The translations under genes were made by a program, and so were the position numbers. Shown one piece after another: positions 34,335 through 42,868 of a stretch of DNA of 64,000 nt (position 1 is its first letter; each line of letters starts with the position of its first letter). The notes beneath the pieces are model-generated. The model saw only the letters and a list, made by a program, of their open reading frames with translations, did no database searches and was not told where the DNA came from. This stretch comes from Gammaproteobacteria bacterium (GTDB lineage Bacteria; Pseudomonadota; Gammaproteobacteria; Competibacterales; Competibacteraceae). The DNA lies in NCBI GenBank assembly GCA_024235035.1, contig JACKNE010000013.1:62001-126000 (forward strand). Direction: 5' to 3'.

Positions 34335-36032
34335 TCAAACCAGCGGAATCTCGATAAGGCGATCGAGATTCCCTTGTTTCTCCGCGGTTGCCACCTTTTC
34401 CAAAGCCCTCCCTGCGGCTTGCAGTAAGGCCTGTAATATACAGTCGTCATGCGCGTAGCTTGGAATCATGAACCCATGGTACGTCACGACACCGGCCTTG
34501 AGCAGTTCCTGAAAGTAAAGTGTGCGTTTGAGGCGAAGGCGATCGGCATCGTCCCCGCGAAAAACCAGGTTCATTCGGAAAGGTGGTCCTGCACACTCCG
34601 CTGTCACACCGGTTTCCATACACAGATGGGCGATGCCCTGCTTGATCTGTTCTCCGTGATGCCAGATGTGCTCAGCGACGGATTCCTCTCGATAGATCTG
34701 CAACGCAGCCTTAGCAGCGGCAAGCGAGTAGATCTCTCCTCGAAAGGTTGGGCCATAATGAGTACGATGCATCGCACGTTCGAATATATCGGCTCGCCCG
34801 ACGAGGGCCGACAACGGCATGCCTCCGCTCAACGCCTTACCCAGGCAGGTAATATCGGGAACGATACCTGTGGCTGCTTGCACGCTGCCTCCTAGGTAAC
34901 GAAATCCTGTCATAATCTCATCGTAAATGAGCAATGCTCCAGTACTTCGCGTAGCAGCGGCGATCGTGCGCAGAAAATCAGCGTCCGCATCCCGGCTGAA
35001 TCCCTGCGGTCCCTCGGCAGGCCCGGCAGGTTCCAACATGACTGCGGCAAGATCACCCTTATGCCGAGCATAAAGTTGCAGGAAATCTTCAAGATCATTA
35101 AACCTGAACCGGTGCGTCAGCGGTTCGGATCTCTCCGGGACGCCTGTATTTGTAAAACCGATGTGCTCTACCCACCAATCCTGCCAGCCATGATATCCAG
35201 AAAATAGGATGATTTTCCGACCAGTGAATGCCCGCGCCAACCGGGCAGCCAACGTACAGACATCTGAACCATTCTTTCCGAACATCACCCGCTCGGCGCT
35301 CGGGATATCTTCCGTGAGTATCTGTGCGACCTCGATTTCCAGAGCATGTGGCAAGGGCACAATGGCGCCTGAATCGAGACATTCACGTACCGCGTCTTGA
35401 ATTCTTGGCTCCGCGTAACCCAATAATGCTGATCCCCATCCCATCACGTAGTCTATGTAGGATCGGTTTTCCGTATCCCAGATTCGGCAACCTTTGGCTT
35501 TCGACACGAATAAGGGAAACGCGGAGCCATCTGCAGCGAACTCGATGCCGCCAGAAGGACGATAGTACCAGGGACACAACCTGTTTGCCCGTTGCTGCAA
35601 CACTGTGCTGTAACTGGCGCCATCGGTGGTGACGATCATCGTGTGTCGCAGTGGCTGAATGCCCTTATCCGCAAATTGCGCCACGTTCTGTTCGATGAGA
35701 TCGATGACGATATCATATCGCCCAGCTACTTGCGGAACATCGAGTGCAAAATGAAACGATGCCTGTTCTCCGGGGAGGATCTCGTCACGCGGCAGCGGAT
35801 GTGTACCGTTCAATATCCCGTCGATGTAAACCACTAAGTCGATGCATCGACCTTCAGGATGATATCTCCGCCAAGTATGCTGGCCCTGGTTTTCGACCAT
35901 GATCCGGACACTACGAGTCGATGTGCCAGCCACCAACGACGGTAGGTTGTGCTCAAGGTAACGCACGCCGAAGGTAGAATCTGGTCCTGTAGACATGTCT
36001 GACGATTGCCCTATTCGATGAGTAAGGGACAT
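34335..36032 (-). CDS. Class III aminotransferase with N-terminal Ig-like module
   Basis: 565 residues. The first 140 are a beta-sandwich-like module (VRIMVENQGQHTW, LPPGEQASFHF-like LPGEQASFHFALDVPQVAGRYDI). From about 150 on it is a fold-type I aminotransferase of the glutamate-1-semialdehyde aminomutase group: VMGWGSALLGYAEP, FGKNGSDVCTLAARLARAFTGR, YDEIMTGFR (PLP Asp) and TCLGKALSGGMPLSALVG (Schiff-base Lys). Such fused enzymes occur in surface polysaccharide and secondary-metabolite clusters. Its start overlaps the stop of the aldo-keto reductase gene by 22 bases; an ATG at 35996 is an alternative start. Confidence 0.82.
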   Translation of the reverse strand: MSLTHRIGQSSDMSTGPDSTFGVRYLEHNLPSLVAGTSTRSVRIMVENQGQHTWRRYHPEGRCIDLVVYIDGILNGTHPLPRDEILPGEQASFHFALDVPQVAGRYDIVIDLIEQNVAQFADKGIQPLRHTMIVTTDGASYSTVLQQRANRLCPWYYRPSGGIEFAADGSAFPLFVSKAKGCRIWDTENRSYIDYVMGWGSALLGYAEPRIQDAVRECLDSGAIVPLPHALEIEVAQILTEDIPSAERVMFGKNGSDVCTLAARLARAFTGRKIILFSGYHGWQDWWVEHIGFTNTGVPERSEPLTHRFRFNDLEDFLQLYARHKGDLAAVMLEPAGPAEGPQGFSRDADADFLRTIAAATRSTGALLIYDEIMTGFRYLGGSVQAATGIVPDITCLGKALSGGMPLSALVGRADIFERAMHRTHYGPTFRGEIYSLAAAKAALQIYREESVAEHIWHHGEQIKQGIAHLCMETGVTAECAGPPFRMNLVFRGDDADRLRLKRTLYFQELLKAGVVTYHGFMIPSYAHDDCILQALLQAAGRALEKVATAEKQGNLDRLIEIPLV

Positions 36033-37600
36033 GTGAGCAAGGGTTCCGTTTGATCCGTGATGCGCTCATCTTCTTTCACCAGGAAGAAGCGCAGTGTGTA
36101 TTGACCTGGATTGTCGGGGGATTCGAACTCAAAGCTGAAGTGGGTGCGTGTGCCTGGCTCTACTTCATGCCGTAGGCGGACGTTCTGGCGCGTGCGTCCA
36201 GTATCGATTACCAGTGTCATCGGGCGGTGATCTGCGGCGGCAGCCAGCGAAAGCCATTTGAGGGGTCCGACATTCTCTAACCATAGACGCAGAGTGCGGC
36301 GGGCGCCTGCCGGCAGGCGATCGGGAATATCGCGACTGATGACTTTCGACGGCCATGGCCCGCGGGGACGTTGCACATTGATTTGGTCCGGTGTTTCAGG
36401 TAGCAATCCCCGTTCCCGCAATATCTGCATTTGCTCGTGGACTTCGATAAGACGATATGGAATGTCGATACCTTGTGGACACCAACAGCTTCGGTTATCG
36501 CACACGCTGCAAGTAGCGATGTCTTGGGGGTGTAGATGAAAGTACTGTAGCCGATCCAGGGTCTCGAACGTTTCGGAACCGCCATTCGAGATATAGGCGT
36601 CGCGGAACAACCATGAGACTGGTAGGTGACGGCTGCACAGGAGATCGCAATGACCACACCGGCTGCACAGACTCGCAATCATTTCCGCCGTCGAACATTG
36701 TAAGACAGCAATCTGGTCAGAGGGCAACGGGGATTGCACCCATCCAGCCGCTGCATTTTCCTCAGCTTCAGCAACCGACGCAGTGCCAGGCACCACACAA
36801 GTAACGTCGGCATCCATGAGTAAGGCACGCAAGATATCTTCACTGCGCAAGAGAGTTCGCTCAGTCGAAAAACGCCGATGCGTTGGAAACGCTTTTCCTG
36901 GACACATCAACCCCCCGCCGAGCGGTTTCATGAGCATTAGCGCGATGCCATACTGCCGGGCCAGTGGAAAAATTTCCTTTTTGTTGCGTGGGATATCTTC
37001 AGGGATAACCGGCGAACTTGGGAAATAGGACAGAACGTGGAAGCCCAGAAGATTGTAGGGCAACAGCATTGCATCGAAGACGGCGGATCGGATTAGCTTA
37101 CCGATATATTCAGGCGTGCCGTGCGTCTCGCAGAAGATCGAGCCGAGCCGGCCTTGTTGTTTTTTCTCCAGGAGAAATTCGATTATCCCACCCTTTTTCC
37201 AGACGTTCTCACCGAGATATTCCCGGTCCTCCACACAGGCGATACCGAACACATCGAGACGTTTCGTCTTCAGTTTTCGGCAGGTACTCTCGAACAGCCA
37301 TTCGAAGTGAGTACGTTCGCCGTATCCTTGGGAAAACACGATAACCCTTCGCCCCGATTCCTCAATCGCCTGGGCGACCAGATCCTCAGCGCCCTCATAA
37401 TCTGGGGCGGTATGCACAAAATTGACGCCGAGTTCGAATCCCTTCTTGAGCGTGTCGAGGGCCTGTTGCTCAGGGATCATGCGCAATTGACAGGTACCGA
37501 AACCAACCGCGCTTACGGTCAGTGGGCTGCGACCGAGTCGCCGATAACGCATATAGGGGACCGGGTCCGTAGGATTACGGCGCATTTGTTCTAGAATCAT
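36011..37600 (-). CDS. Aldo-keto reductase-like iron-sulfur protein with C-terminal Ig-like module
   Basis: 529 residues. An AKR barrel (about 20-310: YRRLGRSPLTVSAVGFGTCQL, MKPLGGG) is followed by a cysteine-rich ferredoxin-like part (CSRCGHCDLLC and CSVCDNRSCWCP, about 315-400) able to hold one or two 4Fe-4S clusters, then a beta-sandwich module (LRLWLENVGPLKWLS, EPGTRTHFSFEFESPDNPGQYTLRFF, about 430-529) that resembles the N-terminal module of the next gene. By eye the AKR tetrad looks poor: the usual DTA reads HTA, the Lys strand reads VFSQGYG and the His strand reads VFGIACVED; only Tyr (APDYEG) is clear. It is coupled to the aminotransferase gene. Confidence 0.78.
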   Translation of the reverse strand: MILEQMRRNPTDPVPYMRYRRLGRSPLTVSAVGFGTCQLRMIPEQQALDTLKKGFELGVNFVHTAPDYEGAEDLVAQAIEESGRRVIVFSQGYGERTHFEWLFESTCRKLKTKRLDVFGIACVEDREYLGENVWKKGGIIEFLLEKKQQGRLGSIFCETHGTPEYIGKLIRSAVFDAMLLPYNLLGFHVLSYFPSSPVIPEDIPRNKKEIFPLARQYGIALMLMKPLGGGLMCPGKAFPTHRRFSTERTLLRSEDILRALLMDADVTCVVPGTASVAEAEENAAAGWVQSPLPSDQIAVLQCSTAEMIASLCSRCGHCDLLCSRHLPVSWLFRDAYISNGGSETFETLDRLQYFHLHPQDIATCSVCDNRSCWCPQGIDIPYRLIEVHEQMQILRERGLLPETPDQINVQRPRGPWPSKVISRDIPDRLPAGARRTLRLWLENVGPLKWLSLAAAADHRPMTLVIDTGRTRQNVRLRHEVEPGTRTHFSFEFESPDNPGQYTLRFFLVKEDERITDQTEPLLTCPLLIE

Positions 37601-37825
37601 GTCTTCTTTAACTTACAAATATGACTTTTTAAAATCATACTGAAAATATAGTTTACGCATATGTCGGTACATCATCGACATGATTCAAGGCGAAAAAATA
37701 TTTTATTTTTTAACATTAGGAGTTACGCAGTTGCTGGTAAGGTATAGAGTGGGTTAGTCAAATACGCTCGAATGGCGGGCCGAATAATGGCGGTTTTGGC
37801 CGCAAACATATTTAGGAGGACCAAT

Positions 37826-38053
37826 ATGGCGATTCACCAATCTGATGACGACGACGACGATTTTGTTTCCGAAACTCGCATCATCAATGTTCAAAACCGA
37901 CGAGTGAAGCCTGGCGTAATCCGAGCCAATACCGAAGAACAACGTTCCCCGGTAAAGAACACCGTTAACCGTCAATCCACATCACCTCGATTGAACCCTA
38001 CGCTCCCCGACAAACCAAGAATATGGGCTTGGCTGCAAAAACTCTTTCGATAA
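37826..38053 (+). CDS. 75-residue acidic-start small protein
   Basis: Frame with an excellent AGGAGG site nine bases before the ATG. The N-terminus carries six consecutive aspartates (residues 7-12), the middle is rich in Arg, Asn and Pro, and the C-terminus is basic and aromatic (KPRIWAWLQKLFR). No cysteines. It is divergent from the AKR/aminotransferase pair and lies 370 bases before the S8 peptidase and 2.8 kb before the radical SAM gene. The strong ribosome site argues that it is a real gene. A modified-peptide precursor is one possibility; a small regulatory or scaffold protein is another. Confidence 0.6.
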   Translation: MAIHQSDDDDDDFVSETRIINVQNRRVKPGVIRANTEEQRSPVKNTVNRQSTSPRLNPTLPDKPRIWAWLQKLFR

Positions 38054-38425
38054 TCACAGGAACTGCGACATTCCGATGCAAGTGCGTAGGCTCTAATGAT
38101 ATGGACAGTCGCTGTTGCGTTCCTGGCCGCGACCTTATCATGGATTTCGCAAGAGACACTGCCACCTTACTTGAGTTTCTTTCAGTTCGTGCAGAACGCG
38201 CGCATCCGGGATGCGTGATTCATCAGCGCCTCTGACTCACCATCCGTGAATCGGACCATGATGGACCGTCATGTTCAACATGAGCCCATTTTCTGGTTTG
38301 ATATGATGTATTTATGATAATAATCATATAATTATAAATTGGCATGGGGTTCGCTAATTTCAGAGTAATCCGGAAGGTTTCTTCCGATGCGATTTCTGGA
38401 CAACCACCACGAGGAACCCCATGCC
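38054..38425. other. Intergenic region before the S8 peptidase
   Basis: 372 bases. It contains an AT-rich run at about 38300-38340 and a weak sigma-54-like site (separate entry). A 70-codon frame at 38023-38235 overlaps the small-protein gene and does not look conserved, so I do not call it. Confidence 0.35.
38340..38355 (+). promoter_or_regulatory. Weak sigma-54-like promoter candidate
   Basis: TGGCATGGGGTTCGCT has GG and GC at the -24/-12 spacing with one mismatch in the TTGC element (TCGC). It follows an AT-rich tract like the stronger site at 21087 and lies 71 bases before the peptidase start. The leader length is long and the match could be chance. Confidence 0.35.
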
Positions 38426-40465
38426 ATGTCCATTCTTCCCCGTCCCGTTCGTTCGATTCCAGTGCTGGCCTGCGCGGTGGCGTTCCATGTCGGCCTGATC
38501 AACTTACCTGCTCAGGCCGACGACAAAGATCCTTTGTCCGCTATGAACGGTCAGGAATCTCCCGAACTGTTGGTGTATTTGGCGGAAAAGACCGACGCTG
38601 AGCAATGGGCCGCCAACTATGGCCTCAAGATACAACGCAAATTGGTGGGTAAAACCGATGCCTATGTCCTTGCCACCTCCTCGGTCGAGGATGCGCGCAA
38701 ACGATTGTCGGTCATTCGCCAGGACCGAGCCGTAACCCATGCGTTTAATAACCGCTACGTGGCAGCCATGACCCAGGAAGCTAAACCTTGCGGTGATCCT
38801 TGGGAGGAACCGCACTGCTGGGATGAGCCGGATCTGCCACCCATTCCACCGTTTATCCCTTTTGAAAACTATTTTTTGCCGCAACTGGGCGTTCACGCGG
38901 GCCAGTGGCATCTGTACAACGATTTCGGCTGGATACACATCGATGCACCTGACGCCTGGCAACAGGGAACAGCGGGCACCGGCGTGGTCATCGGTGTGGT
39001 CGATTCCGGGGTGGAGATGACCCATCCCGATCTCGTGCTACGGCCGACGCTCAGTTACGATTTCGTCCATGAAGACGACGATCCGTCACCGAATCTTTTT
39101 ACCGGCTCCGGTTACTATCCTCACGGCACGGCGGTCGCCGGCGTCGCGGCGGCCCGAGGCGGCAACGGTCTGGGCGTCACCGGTGTAGCGCCATATGCGT
39201 CCATCGCCGCCTTGCGCGTCCCGCTCGCCAATACCTTTGCGCCTTCGGAACTGGGCAGTCCTTCGGAACTGGGTGGCGTGGTCTCGACCCTCGATCGCTT
39301 CGTGGACGCGATTTATTTTGGTGCTCAAGAAATCCACATCAAGAATCACAGCTACGGTTCGCCTTATCCGTATTCGATACGTGATGCACGCGTCGTTGCC
39401 CTGCAAGAGACCTCCGCCAACGGCATGGTCCATGTCGTGGCGGCGGGCAACGGCCAGCGTTTCGATGATGGCGGTTTCACACGGCGTGACGCCAGCGCCC
39501 GAACCTACTCCATTCCCGAAGTCATCACCGTAGCCGCGGTCGGCCCTGAGGGCTATCATGCCGATTACAGCAACTACGGCGCCAGCATCGTCGTATCCGC
39601 GCCCTCTAGAGCTTGCGCCGATTGCGACCCTGGATTGCTGACCACCGACGTCACCGGCGGCCATGGCTACAATAATCTCAGTGGCAACCTCTTCCCCGAT
39701 CCCGACTACACCGACACCTTCGGCGGCACCTCCGGCGCGACGCCCGTGGTGTCCGGCGCGCTGGCCTTGGCCAAACAGCTTCGACCCGAACTGAACAGCC
39801 GTTGGGCCAAGCACCTGCTGGCCAACAGCAGCCAGATCGTCGATCCCGAAGATGATTCTGCGGAAAGCGATGGCGGCTGGCAGGAGAATGCCGCCGGTTG
39901 CCGTTTCAATCAGAATTACGGTTTTGGCTTGGTCAATGCCGACCGGCTGGTGGCTCTGGCGGGCCTGAAGGCGCTGGAATTGACACCCCTGCTCACTTGG
40001 GATCAGGCCTTGCGCATCAAGCCGACGGCGATTCCGGACGCCGATAAAATCGGGGTTCATTTCCTCGTTGATTTCGATAGCCACAAAAATCCGGCGGACA
40101 AACTGGAAGAGGTCGGCGTCAGCCTGCGCGTCGATCATGCACGGCGCGGCGAAGTGGAAATTTATCTAGTTTCACCCAGCGGCAGCAAACGCCGCATGAT
40201 GCATCGCTACGACAGCGACCACGATCCTCTCACGACGGGCATCGGTACCGTTGACGACGACGGTCAGATCCAACCCTGGACCTTCTGGTCGCACGCGTTC
40301 TGGGGTGAGAACCCTCACGGCCCATGGACGGTGATCGTGATCGATACCGAGCGCGGAACCGTCGGTACGGTCGATGCGATCCAGCTCCATCTGCATATGG
40401 GTCGCCTGAAGGCGGGGGATCTTCAGTTCGAATCCTGCGATCTCGGCCAATACCTGCTGTCCTGA
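38426..40465 (+). CDS. Secreted subtilisin/kexin-like S8 peptidase
   Basis: 679 residues from the ATG at 38426; an upstream ATG at 38387 adds 13 residues. A signal peptide is seen (VRSIPVLACAVAFHVGLI, cleavage near PAQA-DD), then a propeptide (about 27-120), the S8 catalytic domain with Asp in GVVDSGVEMTHPDL, His in HGTAVAGVAAARGG and Ser in GGTSGATPVVSGALAL, and a C-terminal P/Homo B domain (RVDHARRGEVEIYLVSPSG...GPWTVIVID) as in furin/kexin. The protein should be extracytoplasmic and cut after basic residues. A short in-frame duplication gives PSELGSPSELGG near residue 275. Confidence 0.9.
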   Translation: MSILPRPVRSIPVLACAVAFHVGLINLPAQADDKDPLSAMNGQESPELLVYLAEKTDAEQWAANYGLKIQRKLVGKTDAYVLATSSVEDARKRLSVIRQDRAVTHAFNNRYVAAMTQEAKPCGDPWEEPHCWDEPDLPPIPPFIPFENYFLPQLGVHAGQWHLYNDFGWIHIDAPDAWQQGTAGTGVVIGVVDSGVEMTHPDLVLRPTLSYDFVHEDDDPSPNLFTGSGYYPHGTAVAGVAAARGGNGLGVTGVAPYASIAALRVPLANTFAPSELGSPSELGGVVSTLDRFVDAIYFGAQEIHIKNHSYGSPYPYSIRDARVVALQETSANGMVHVVAAGNGQRFDDGGFTRRDASARTYSIPEVITVAAVGPEGYHADYSNYGASIVVSAPSRACADCDPGLLTTDVTGGHGYNNLSGNLFPDPDYTDTFGGTSGATPVVSGALALAKQLRPELNSRWAKHLLANSSQIVDPEDDSAESDGGWQENAAGCRFNQNYGFGLVNADRLVALAGLKALELTPLLTWDQALRIKPTAIPDADKIGVHFLVDFDSHKNPADKLEEVGVSLRVDHARRGEVEIYLVSPSGSKRRMMHRYDSDHDPLTTGIGTVDDDGQIQPWTFWSHAFWGENPHGPWTVIVIDTERGTVGTVDAIQLHLHMGRLKAGDLQFESCDLGQYLLS

Positions 40466-40515
40466 CCTTCGGGGCCGAGGTCCCGGGAGCTATGGAACAG
40501 TCATCCGGGCTTAAA

Positions 40516-40545
40516 GGGGTTTGAAGTCCTTGGACTTCAAACCCC
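40516..40545. terminator. Perfect 14-bp hairpin after the S8 peptidase
   Basis: GGGGTTTGAAGTCC pairs perfectly with GGACTTCAAACCCC across two loop bases. It lies 51 bases after the peptidase stop. No run of T follows on either strand, so it is either a strong transcript-end hairpin or a palindromic element rather than a textbook intrinsic terminator. Confidence 0.5.
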
Positions 40546-40611
40546 CTGTAGGCTCGAAATCATCGATCATCAATGCTCTTCACTAGGTCTTTCGACCCCA
40601 ATCCCTGCGCA

Positions 40612-40749
40612 TCTTGCCGCCCGCGGGCCATCATCACCGATAAGCTCAAGGGCTACGAAGCAGCCCGCAAAGAATTGATGCCAAGCATTGAGCATCGCCA
40701 GCACATTCCGTCGCACTGCACACCTTCGGCGTCGCAATCAGAAAATTGA
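40612..40749 (+). pseudogene. IS6-family transposase remnant
   Basis: One frame reads PRAIITDKLKGYEAARKELM then PSIEHRQH, which matches the catalytic-core block of IS6/IS26-type transposases (usually PRVIITDKLRSYGAAKRE...EHRQHKGLNN, where the Asp is part of the DDE triad). The frame then drifts into unrelated residues and stops, and there is no start or rest of the gene. It is a decayed insertion-sequence scrap between the peptidase and the radical SAM gene. Confidence 0.7.
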
Positions 40750-40792
40750 TGTAATCTTTCTCAGTCACTTTCGATCGGTTCATCCCATCCTC

Positions 40793-40828
40793 TTACTCCA
40801 TCGCTTCCAATTACTCCATTGCTTCCAA
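40793..40828. repeat. Tandem 18-bp direct repeat
   Basis: TTACTCCATCGCTTCCAA is followed directly by TTACTCCATTGCTTCCAA, one mismatch. It lies 22 bases before the radical SAM start and could be a regulator site or simple slippage. Confidence 0.6.
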
Positions 40829-40850
40829 CTGCGTAACTTCTAAATAATAT

Positions 40851-42809
40851 ATGGCTCACATTTACCTAGTCATTCCAATAGCACATAGTAAGACAACGCC
40901 TGACCAGCTGGACCGACATAAGATTTTGTTGAAGCGTACACTTTTATCAGGCGATTCACCGCGAACCGCCATGATGTTTTTAGTCAGCCGGCTGGTCGAA
41001 TTACTGGCGCACCTCAGCAAGCAACCTCCCGAAGTCATCGGTATAGATCCTACGACAGGAGATATCTTCTCCATTCCTGGTATGCACCCCTTGTCGCATC
41101 GAGATCTCTTTAGTAGAGATTCCTCCATCTTTTTGGCAAACGCATCATATTTGCTGGAGACGCAACAGCCATATGCAGAGGTGATCGGTATGGCCCACTC
41201 AAGCAAGTTGGCCATTTATCGGTTGGGGAAGGCCCTGCTTTGTTGTGCGGTATATCTTGAGTGGCTAGACGTTTGTGATGATCGAATACAAGATTTTCGC
41301 AACATTCTCATCCAGTTGGTCGCTCAGATAGACACAGTCGCACCCATCTCATGGGCGTCTGTACCCGGAGCATCCGAAGTGTTGCCAGACAACGGCAATT
41401 TGCCTATGGCTCCATCGGCTGCGGATTTCCCATCAGTAGCGATGCGAGATGCCCCGACCGCCCCGATCTACCTGAATACCGCGTTCGCCGAACTCGTGGA
41501 TGAAGCCACGAACGACATTCCGGGAGATTGTGGGCCAGAGCACTTGCGGCAGGTGTTCCTGGCCATGCGCGCGCAATCTTCGGTGCTGTGGATCTTCAAT
41601 GCCTTGGTCAATACGATCGAATATCGCTCGGGAATCTCGACTGTCGATGGCTTTCCCACGGAGGTGCATCTTGCTCTTACGGGAGCGTGCAACATTGCAT
41701 GTACATTCTGTAGTTACACGCACCAAATCTTCGAACGGTGTTTCGTGAGCCTCGCACAAGTGGCGCATCTCGATTTCTTGGGCTATCTCATGAGTCTGCG
41801 TTTGTCGAGTGGGCTAGGTGAACCAACGTTGGACCCGCATCTGCCCCAGATAATCGAATGGCTCGCCCACACATACCCGCATCTCGGTTTGAACCTCTTC
41901 ACCAATGGAATCACGCTCGGCAAAAATGACCTTCTCAACGCATTGATAGGACGGGTGCGTTGGATCAATGTGTCGCTCAATGCCGCAACGTCCAGCACAT
42001 GGCGCGATTTATGTGGGCAAGATTTGTTTGCACGGGTGTGTGAAAATCTCCGGACATTGCATGATTGCAAGCGCAAGCACGGAGTATTATTCCCCATCGC
42101 GCATGCCTCGATGGTCCTCACCAAGCGCAATCTCAGCGAGCTGCCACGTATGCCGGCGTTGTGTCGATCATTAGGGATCGATCGCTTCACCGGATTCCCG
42201 TTCGCGGCCTTCAACGCCCAAACAAAAGATGGCGATGCTGACACGTTTCATCTCGCGTGCGCGAACTACGATGTGATCTACGCAAAAACCATTCGGGAAG
42301 CACAAGAGCACCGAGTGAGTGTCGAAATCCCTTTGCCAGAGCGCGCAACGCAGATTGCTTTCGGTCTAGAATTGCGCGCCTTTTACGATTTCGCAGGCAT
42401 CGAATCACATCACAATCCACTAGCACTGCTCGTGGACAACCTGAACTACAAACGGGAAGGGTCAGCAGCGTGTCCTGCACTCTGGCAGACTGCTTCCATC
42501 AGTGCAACGGCGAAGACACATGCCGCCGGTTCGGGTAAACATTTCCTCTATCCTTGCCTGGGCCCTTTGGGGAGCCTCGACTTATCAAGACAGACTAGAT
42601 TCAATTTTCCAGACGCCCTAGAATTCCTACACCTTTGGAATAATCCCATCTATGTCAAATTGCGCCAAGCACAACATCACCCTGGAGGACAGGTGACCGT
42701 ATGCGATGTTTGCCGGTGTAAAGACAGTCGCGACCCCAGCAATTTCGCTGAACTCAGCCGGCTTGTCGTCGAATGGATGGCGCACAACGGTATTCCAACC
42801 ACAGGGTGA
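40851..42809 (+). CDS. Radical SAM protein with SPASM-like C-terminus
   Basis: 652 residues. The first 220 or so are unfamiliar and helical. The radical SAM core follows: CNIACTFC at Cys280, Cys284 and Cys287, then a GEPTLDPHLPQIIEWLA element and FTNGITL, the barrel strands that bind SAM. A C-terminal cysteine region (CPALWQ, YPCLGPLG, VCDVCRC, about 540-630) resembles a SPASM or auxiliary cluster domain. Such proteins modify peptides or small molecules. There is no ribosome site before the ATG, and the leader is a TAAATAATAT run, so the true start is uncertain. No obvious peptide substrate is adjacent; the nearest small gene is at 37826. Confidence 0.82.
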   Translation: MAHIYLVIPIAHSKTTPDQLDRHKILLKRTLLSGDSPRTAMMFLVSRLVELLAHLSKQPPEVIGIDPTTGDIFSIPGMHPLSHRDLFSRDSSIFLANASYLLETQQPYAEVIGMAHSSKLAIYRLGKALLCCAVYLEWLDVCDDRIQDFRNILIQLVAQIDTVAPISWASVPGASEVLPDNGNLPMAPSAADFPSVAMRDAPTAPIYLNTAFAELVDEATNDIPGDCGPEHLRQVFLAMRAQSSVLWIFNALVNTIEYRSGISTVDGFPTEVHLALTGACNIACTFCSYTHQIFERCFVSLAQVAHLDFLGYLMSLRLSSGLGEPTLDPHLPQIIEWLAHTYPHLGLNLFTNGITLGKNDLLNALIGRVRWINVSLNAATSSTWRDLCGQDLFARVCENLRTLHDCKRKHGVLFPIAHASMVLTKRNLSELPRMPALCRSLGIDRFTGFPFAAFNAQTKDGDADTFHLACANYDVIYAKTIREAQEHRVSVEIPLPERATQIAFGLELRAFYDFAGIESHHNPLALLVDNLNYKREGSAACPALWQTASISATAKTHAAGSGKHFLYPCLGPLGSLDLSRQTRFNFPDALEFLHLWNNPIYVKLRQAQHHPGGQVTVCDVCRCKDSRDPSNFAELSRLVVEWMAHNGIPTTG

Positions 42810-42868
42810 AAAACGAAACCCAGGTAAAATGGATTGAGTCGGTAGTTTTGCGGTGTGGGAAAAGTCAC

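Noticed and set aside
39086..40138. 350-codon open frame opposite the S8 peptidase gene
   Set aside because: Antisense shadow with biased composition; the peptidase carries all catalytic motifs.
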